A stretch of DNA of 64,000 bases from Ephemerocybe angulata (taxonomy: Eukaryota > Basidiomycota > Agaricomycetes > Agaricales > Psathyrellaceae). A program made the translations under genes and the position numbers. Shown piece by piece: positions 57,999-64,000 of this stretch. How positions within the stretch are numbered: the first letter of the stretch is position 1; every line of letters starts with the position of its first letter. The DNA is taken from assembly GCA_013368325.1 (NCBI GenBank), contig JAACJK010000001.1, positions 1,550,001 through 1,614,000 of the forward strand, written 5' to 3'. The notes under the pieces were generated by a model. It saw only the letters and a program-made list of their open reading frames with translations, did no database searches and was not told the origin of the DNA.

Positions 57999-59660
57999 GC
58001 TGACCGCTACACGCTGCTCCACCACTAAGTATCTATCTACATGCTCGAGCGCCCGTTTTTGATACGGTGTTCTGCTCCACCTTTGTACTACCCCAGTTAC
58101 CCGGTTGTTAGCTTTATCAACACAATAATGCTCTTCTTCCACCCACATTCTCTTGCCCATTCATTGACCCTTTCTCCTACTTTATATTCTTATTTTATGC
58201 ATGTCAGAAGCTCCTGGAGGACTTTCGCAGCACCGGTGCAAACGGCCAATCCTTCTTTCGGCTTTCGCACACACCCCATTTTGCCACAGCGCAACGGTTC
58301 TATCTTGCTTTCTTGTCCCTTCTTGGTTTCTTGTTCTATGTACTCTACATACTCCATGAATCCAAACGCGTAAGTATCCGGTATCTCAGGCTGTGGGGAG
58401 GTAGAGCTTGGTTTCGCAAGCTTCTCGTAACAAGGGGCTGGGCGGGCATAGGAGTGTCTGATGAATGGACGGGAGATGAGTAACATTCGCAGTAACCGGT
58501 GCCGGTCCGTGTGAGGGCGCTTCCGTCATACTGCTGGACCTCGGCGAGATACACAATAGGCGCTCGCCCGGCAGCAACTGCCACCATGGGGAAGTATTAA
58601 TACTGGCCGCCGACGGTAAATAGCCACTGCGCACGCAAATAGCTGTGAGTCAGAGACTGCGGTCCATAATGCATAAGAGAAGAAGGGTGTCGTAAAAATA
58701 TAAAAGAATACCAACTGGGTCCTGATGAACAAACACAGTCTGCTGTGACGCTGATTAGTAGTCATGAATCACACCACTTCGAGCATCATTTGTTCAAGTG
58801 TTGGAAAGATTCGAAACCTTTCACTGTCCACCATCATGCATAAGTATGAGCCTGAAATAACCTCACGGCCGCTTGAGTATAACCGAGGGTTCGGAGGAAG
58901 CGGCTGGACAAGAGGCGGGCGGCCAGAAGCCTCCTGGACCGAGAGCTTATGCTGGAGAACGGGCAAGACAACCCTCCCCTTCCATAAGAGTAGGAGGGTC
59001 CTTACCGCACCCATGCACTCGTCGATATAGTGAAAGCTTGTAACTGTGCTCACCATATGCAACTGCAGCCGTTCGGTACGTGTGAGACCAGACCGATGGT
59101 CGGATGAGACCATCGATTTCTACAGAACAAATAACATGTACAGCGAACGTACGTACGCAGCTATGTGCAGACAATAGTAGACAAGGGTTAGCGATGTTTG
59201 CTTGCGAATTGCGTAGTTGGAAAGCGATGCTGATATCGTGTACAACCGCCCAGGGAGAAGGTGATCGTGGACGATGATGGGATGCTGCTCCAAGTTGTGC
59301 GTGGGGTGGCACTTGGTGGGTGGGTGCGACGCGCCAACAGAAAGGCGGTGGATATCGAGACAACGCGGTCCGGGTGGGGAGCACACAATGTGGACGACAT
59401 CAAGAAGTTAGATGGAAGAGCGGCGCGGGGTATAGAACGAGGGGCGAGGTTTATCGGGAGCGTAGCACATCCAAGCCAGCTCGAGTGTGCAGCGCTCGGA
59501 TGACTAGGTGGAGCGGATGGGTCTATGGGTGTAGAAAGTGGATAGATAGCGATAGATGATAACCGGGGGATAAGTCATAGCTGGTTCGTGAGGGAGGGTT
59601 CACAAAGCGAAGGTGGGAGTGTGGTGACACCGGGTGAGCGAGTGAGGGGATCTTGGCCGT
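57999..59660. other. 1.66 kb convergent region without a clear gene
   Basis: The membrane-protein gene (+) and the SH3 gene (-) end towards this region. Both strands have only short frames without family resemblance. T/C-rich sequence at 58060-58200 probably belongs to a 3' untranslated region. Confidence 0.45.
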
Positions 59661-60695
59661 TTAGAAGTTCGACCACGAGACGGTGGAGTCTCTCAGGGCA
59701 GGGGATGCCATCTGAACAGTAACTCCCAGACTGGTGCTGCGGACTGGTCGTTCGGCCTTCAACCCCTTGACGGGCTTCAAGAATACCCATGCAGGGACAA
59801 CACCAAGCTCAACGTTGGCGTCGCCTTCGGCTTCAGCTTCGGGCTTACTGAACAGAGACTTTTTCTGCTTGAACCCAGAGTTGTCCTCCCTCCCAACAAC
59901 GCACCAACCGTCGTCAAACGATTGTACGACGGTCAGTTGCTCTCCGGGGTGGGTCAACAACAGCTCGTCGGGCAGGACGGGGCTGAAGACCTGTTTAACC
60001 TTGCGGGTCGTGCCAGTGGTAGGCTCATTCCCGAAGGACGAGGCCACCGACGACTGCACGGAGAAGCGGTTTCCTGCGCCAGAACTATAGCTCATGAATG
60101 AATGTCTGATCCAGGAGCCCCGACGCGACTCCCCACCGGGGCTTGGCGGAACGAGAAGGTCTGGGGAGGGCGAGCCGCTTCCAGCGCTTTTAGCAAACGA
60201 GAAGGGCTTGGGGAAGTTGCCAGATTGGCGGTGGAAGTTCATGATTTCCTCCCTCGACCGAGGCCCGAGTGTCTTCTCTGGCATGACGATGCCAGCGTTC
60301 AGTTGGTTTCTAGAGAACGAGTTTGTTTGAATGTCCGTCTGCGGCCTATGAATAGTAGTGTGCGGTTTATTTTTGAACATTCAGTTGGTAACCATGCCAT
60401 GACATCGAGGGTTCGTTTGTTCGTACCTTGCGGACTTCTCACTCCCAGGAGCAGAACCATCTTTCACGACCCCCCGAATTGAAAGGAATGCGCCGTCGAG
60501 TTTGGCCTGTCGCTCCTTGGTGCGCTTATTCCTGAAGTGACGGATGACGAGCCAGATGGAAATCCCGAGGACAAGGACTATGATGAACACAATTCCGGCA
60601 ATGTAGGTCGGGGTGAGCTTTCCATTTGTGTCGTCCGAATCGGTCTCGTCACGACGGGCAAGCTGGTGAAATTGAACTTCTTGGAAGGAAGGCAT
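59661..60695 (-). CDS. Single-pass membrane protein with C-terminal SH3 domain
   Basis: Two inferred exons (60427-60695 and 59661-60345) give 317 residues from the ATG at 60695 (MPSFQEVQFHQLARRDETDS). A short outer part is followed by one membrane helix (YIAGIVFIIVLVLGISIWLV) with basic residues after it (RHFRNKRTKERQ), which places the C-terminus in the cytoplasm. The cytoplasmic part has a Ser/Gly-rich linker and an SH3 domain near the end: VFSPVLPDELLLTHPGEQLT, VVQSFDDGWCVVGRED, then GVVPAWVFLKPV, with the ALYDY-like position replaced by FSPVLPDE. SH3 domains bind proline-rich partners. The design resembles Fus1/Sho1-like fungal membrane adaptors, though only one helix is present. A longer start at 60794 is possible but adds no hydrophobic signal. 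Confidence 0.85.
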
Positions 60696-62230
60696 ATTTC
60701 TTGAAAGTAGTGCGGGCGCGGAGCGACACGAGAAGGGTCGGTGCTGCGCGCGGCGTGTGGTGTAAAGGAATGTGGTGGTGGTTGAGTTCAGCAACCGAAA
60801 GGACCCTCGTAGTAGACGCCCGGATTCGAAGGGGCGGCGTCTAAATCGTGTATAGGCCGCAGAAGAAGAAAGAACGGAAGGGTGAGGAAAGGAAGGGAAG
60901 GTGGTCGTGGATAAGGGAAGATACGCGATGATATATGCAAAATCCAGAATCCCCTTTCTTGATTAAATCAGGACCCTTTTTGGCCCAACTGATGCCCCCT
61001 TGACAACAGTAGCGAAAATCGTCGTAACAGATTCAATCGGCTGTCCGTTTCAGGTAGTGCGGCCCAACAGCTTCCCCATTTGGCCTTTTAGCCGCCCTCC
61101 TCGACGCCGACGCTAGCCGACGCAGAGACAATGCAGCGTGAGCTGAGGACCATTGCACTGGATATTATTGTTGGTGCTCGAGCTTCTTTTAATTGTAGGT
61201 ATCCTTGCACATGGTGTCGTGCGTACGAGAAGAACACCGTAGGACATTTCTGAGCGCTACAGTTAACAACTATCAATCACTGTGCTCGTCGATATTGCTC
61301 AGCGCTCTGTCTACGACGGGGTATATTGACTGGAGGTAATTACGGACATCGCGTAGCGGAATAATACTCAAGCTACGAGCGCCTTCGAGGCCTTCTCCCG
61401 TACTGAAATTAAAGCTTTCCTCGTGGGCCGTGGCTTATCGAGCCAAGACCCTCACTGATAGGAACATCTCCTTGTCCTACAAATGGACGATTTCCTGTCA
61501 CCACTGAATATTTTAGGGGCTTCGAAAGCTTCACTCCTCGTTCCATTGGTTAGGTTGGCTCGGTTAGCATGCCCATCATCCTCGAGACCGCAGAGAAACA
61601 AGCTAGAAGAAGGTCAGTCCATCTAAAACTCTGTATTTTGTGGGCATTGGGTGTCTGATACCCGCTGAATTGTTCGATGGTAGATCCTGAGTATCACACT
61701 GAGCGCTCTAGTATAAAAGCTAGCGCACAAAGGAACCTCCCGAGGTCATTGGATTCCAGGTATATAGTGTGTGAGCGGACTGTTCGGGCAGGCACAATTT
61801 GCAAGGCGCACCTCCTGGCAAGGAGTGTGGAGATTCATTTGACCGCGATTTGGGAAAGAGTGGCACCGGCTGGCAGTGGGCACTGTCGACTCAGGGCGCC
61901 GGTGGACCCATAAATCACTTTCCTCGGTGAAAATGGGGAATGCCGTTGCCTTCGTGTAAATTAGGAGTGTGGCCTGATCCCATGCGACTTGTACCGTACA
62001 AGAGTACTTTGCGAGCAGCTCTTTCAAGTTTCGACCGATGTTCGAATGCCACTCAGAGGGCGGGCGGACCGAGGCAGACCGAGGCACGGTGGGCCTGAGG
62101 AAGGCGGTGGCGGTGTTGAGATCAATGGTGTGGGACCCCGGTGCCGGGGGAGGCACAGTCGATGGCGGCTTAGTGACAAGTGTTACTCACCACCAACCAT
62201 TACGACTGCCACCTTTCCCCGCCAGCACCG
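60696..62230. other. Divergent intergenic region, 1.5 kb
   Basis: The region lies between the starts of the SH3 gene (-) and BSD2 (+). I see no convincing gene. Minus-strand frames near 61746-62156 are short and unlike known proteins. Confidence 0.45.
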
Positions 62231-63633
62231 ATGGCTCCTCGTTACGCTCGCGTTCCGAACCCAACGTCGACCCATGATGATCTCGAAGGAGAACTAGAAG
62301 CTGCTTTCGAACTGGACGACGAGGACGAGCCGGTGTTGGATCGGCGCCAGGCCCCTCAACGCAGCCAGGCGCTGTCGATAAACACAACCACCAGCGCAGG
62401 GCAGGGTCCCACTGTACATCAAGGGGATATGACTTTGAAAGACAAGATTATGATTTCCCGCCTCCTGGCTCACCGCCAGCCCCGTCGTCTCGGGCGCTAC
62501 CCAACACAATTGGCAACTCTAACGGCGTCCTACCCTCTTCACCAACAATTCCGCAGCCTCCACAGCCCTCCTTTTTCCGAAGGGCGGTAGGAGCACTTCT
62601 GCCAAGTCACTACACTCAGGTGCCGACGTCAGAGTCAAGTCGTAGAGTTGGGGGAGGGACTGAGAATGACGGCGTCTTTGCAAATGTGATGGCGAAACCA
62701 CAAGCAGGCAGAGTCGTCCAGACCGAGGACGGCAATGCCTACGTAGTACCAGAAGACTCCCAGAAGGAGATGCCTCCCGTGCGTTTTCTCATCCTGCACT
62801 TATTTGGTTTACTCTGACCTTGGTATCGTCTTGCGCTGTGATAGACTTATGCCGAAGCGCAGGCAGATGCTGTACCTCCGTACTGGGAGACCACAGTTCA
62901 CGCTCCTGCCACTCTCCTACCTGGTGCTGATATGATCATCGATGATCTCCCGACAGGAACTTTCATCGTCTTCGCATTGAACTTCCTCATCTCTTGGTTC
63001 TTCCAATTCGTCGGCTTCTTCCTCACCTACATGCTCCACACCTCCCACGCCGCGAAGTTCGGTTCGCGAGCGGGACTGGGCTTGACTCTGATTCAGTACG
63101 GCTTCTACTCGCGGCGTCAGGCCCAAGAGGAAGAGGACGCGCAGAGCACCGCCTCGTATACTGGCGGATTGACCTTCCCCGCTAACTCGACCTCGGTACA
63201 GAACACGACGGATGTGTATACTCAGCAAGAGATGAATCGCATGTCGCAGACCGCAAAGGATTGGCTTGCGTTCCTTTTCATGACACTAGGTTAGTGAATT
63301 AATCTGTCCGTCTCCTGTGCGACATGATCAGCATCTCTGATGTCACAATCCTCATCAGGATGGTTCCTTCTTCTCTCATCTTGCGTGGGATACTGGCGAG
63401 TCAAGAGATGGGAGGCCTCACTCCGGGCACCCCCACCACCGGATCCGACCACTGCAGATGAAGTCGAGAGAGACCAGACCATTCGCAGAAATATCGCCAA
63501 CGTGTTTGGGATCCATCTCGAGGACGAAGAAGTCGTGATGCTCAACCCTAATGAGCTGACGCCCGCTCAACAGGCGGCTCTCGCCGCTGAGGCGAGGTTA
63601 ACCCGAGATCTGCAAGCTGCGGGGCTGATATAA
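62231..63633 (+). CDS. BSD2: Metal homeostasis protein Bsd2 (NDFIP family)
   Basis: Bsd2 is an endosomal/vacuolar-pathway adaptor that recruits the Rsp5 ubiquitin ligase to metal transporters such as Smf1. Inferred exons are 62231-62373, 62424-62778, 62845-63289 and 63359-63633, giving 405 residues. The N-terminal half is disordered and has PPPG/PPxY-like runs (YDFERQDYDFPPPGSPPAPS, QADAVPPYW), the latter being PPYW, a candidate WW-domain ligand. Three membrane helices follow: TGTFIVFALNFLISWFFQFV, RAGLGLTLIQYGFYSRRQ and WLAFLFMTLGWFLLLSSCVG. The tail ends LTRDLQAAGLI. The first junction is uncertain: the frame changes between SQAL and GYDFERQ. A 50 nt intron with a poor donor (GTCGAT at 62374) solves it, but so would one extra G in the four-G run at 62423-62426. 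Confidence 0.88.
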
Positions 63634-64000
63634 ACAAATCTCTATCTATGATGTTCCTGGAATTCTTGTCTGGTCCCTGCTATCCGCCCACCCTCGACAG
63701 TCCTTTCGCACCTATTCCCGCCCTATCTATCCACATCATACGTCGCTCTTCAACTAATTCTGTGTCTCACTGCGCTCCAAACCGCGTTTGGCCAGATCTC
63801 TGTATTCTCTGTATCTATTGTTCACTTCCTATTCTCTCGTTTTCGATTTTCGTTATTTGGATGGAAGGAAGTTGTGTGTACACTAAAATCTAGCTGTTGT
63901 GTTTTCTTGTTTGTCCAGGTCCCTTTTGACCCCGTCTCCCCTTCCCACTCCTTTGCTACCCCATTCGTTTAAAATGTCTGAAGTTGGGATGTTGTGAATG
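63634..64000. other. 3' flank of BSD2
   Basis: This T/C-rich stretch to the window end holds the 3' untranslated region and terminator of BSD2. No further gene was seen. Confidence 0.4.

Noticed and set aside
1..64000. tRNA, rRNA or CRISPR
   Set aside because: No cloverleaf-type tRNA with B-box sequence, no rRNA-like stretch and no regularly spaced direct repeats were noticed on either strand; a covariance-model search was not possible here.

Overview
The window comes from a filamentous basidiomycete, most likely an Agaricomycete. Nearly every gene is broken by 45-65 nt GT-AG introns, exons can be as short as 6-31 nt, several genes have TATA boxes, and the gene set includes a PriB-type zinc-cluster regulator, cytochrome b5-acyl-CoA dehydrogenase fusions, ERG28, BSD2 and MIM1/TOM13. 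Exon boundaries were deduced by hand from reading frame, splice consensus and family conservation. I saw no rRNA, tRNA, CRISPR or prokaryotic-style operon.

Layout. 1-13.4 kb: the 5' part of a long low-complexity protein (-), divergent from ERG28 (+); a 3.2 kb stretch with no convincing gene; an F-box/leucine-rich-repeat gene (+); a vacuolar Ca2+/H+ exchanger, VCX1 (+). 13.5-18 kb: two adjacent minus-strand genes that together make a complete peroxisomal multifunctional beta-oxidation enzyme, a hydratase-2 gene and a tandem dehydrogenase gene. 18.9-27.3 kb: cyclin B, an FHA/G-patch protein, a Nej1/XLF end-joining factor, a small cysteine-rich protein, and the mitochondrial outer-membrane insertase factor MIM1/TOM13.

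27.4-45 kb is the metabolic core. It holds two tandem minus-strand cytochrome b5-acyl-CoA dehydrogenase genes with a MITE-like inverted-repeat element between them, a DHTKD1-type 2-oxoadipate dehydrogenase E1, a GH79 glycoside hydrolase, a CaiB/BaiF-type alpha-methylacyl-CoA racemase and a third acyl-CoA dehydrogenase in opposite orientation. 45.9-52.1 kb: an MFS transporter and a PriB-like Zn2Cys6 regulator. 54.7-63.6 kb: an NAD(P)-binding epimerase-like protein, two single-pass membrane proteins (one Ser/Thr-rich, one with an SH3 domain) and BSD2.

The most notable pattern is a dense set of lipid and acyl-CoA enzymes, five of which end in peroxisomal-type tripeptides (AKL, AKL, SRL, SKL, AKL), in one 31 kb stretch. 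Dehydrogenation, hydration, 3-hydroxy oxidation and 2-methyl epimerisation are all represented, so a peroxisomal route for branched or unusual acyl-CoAs is a reasonable hypothesis. Co-regulation is not shown by the sequence.
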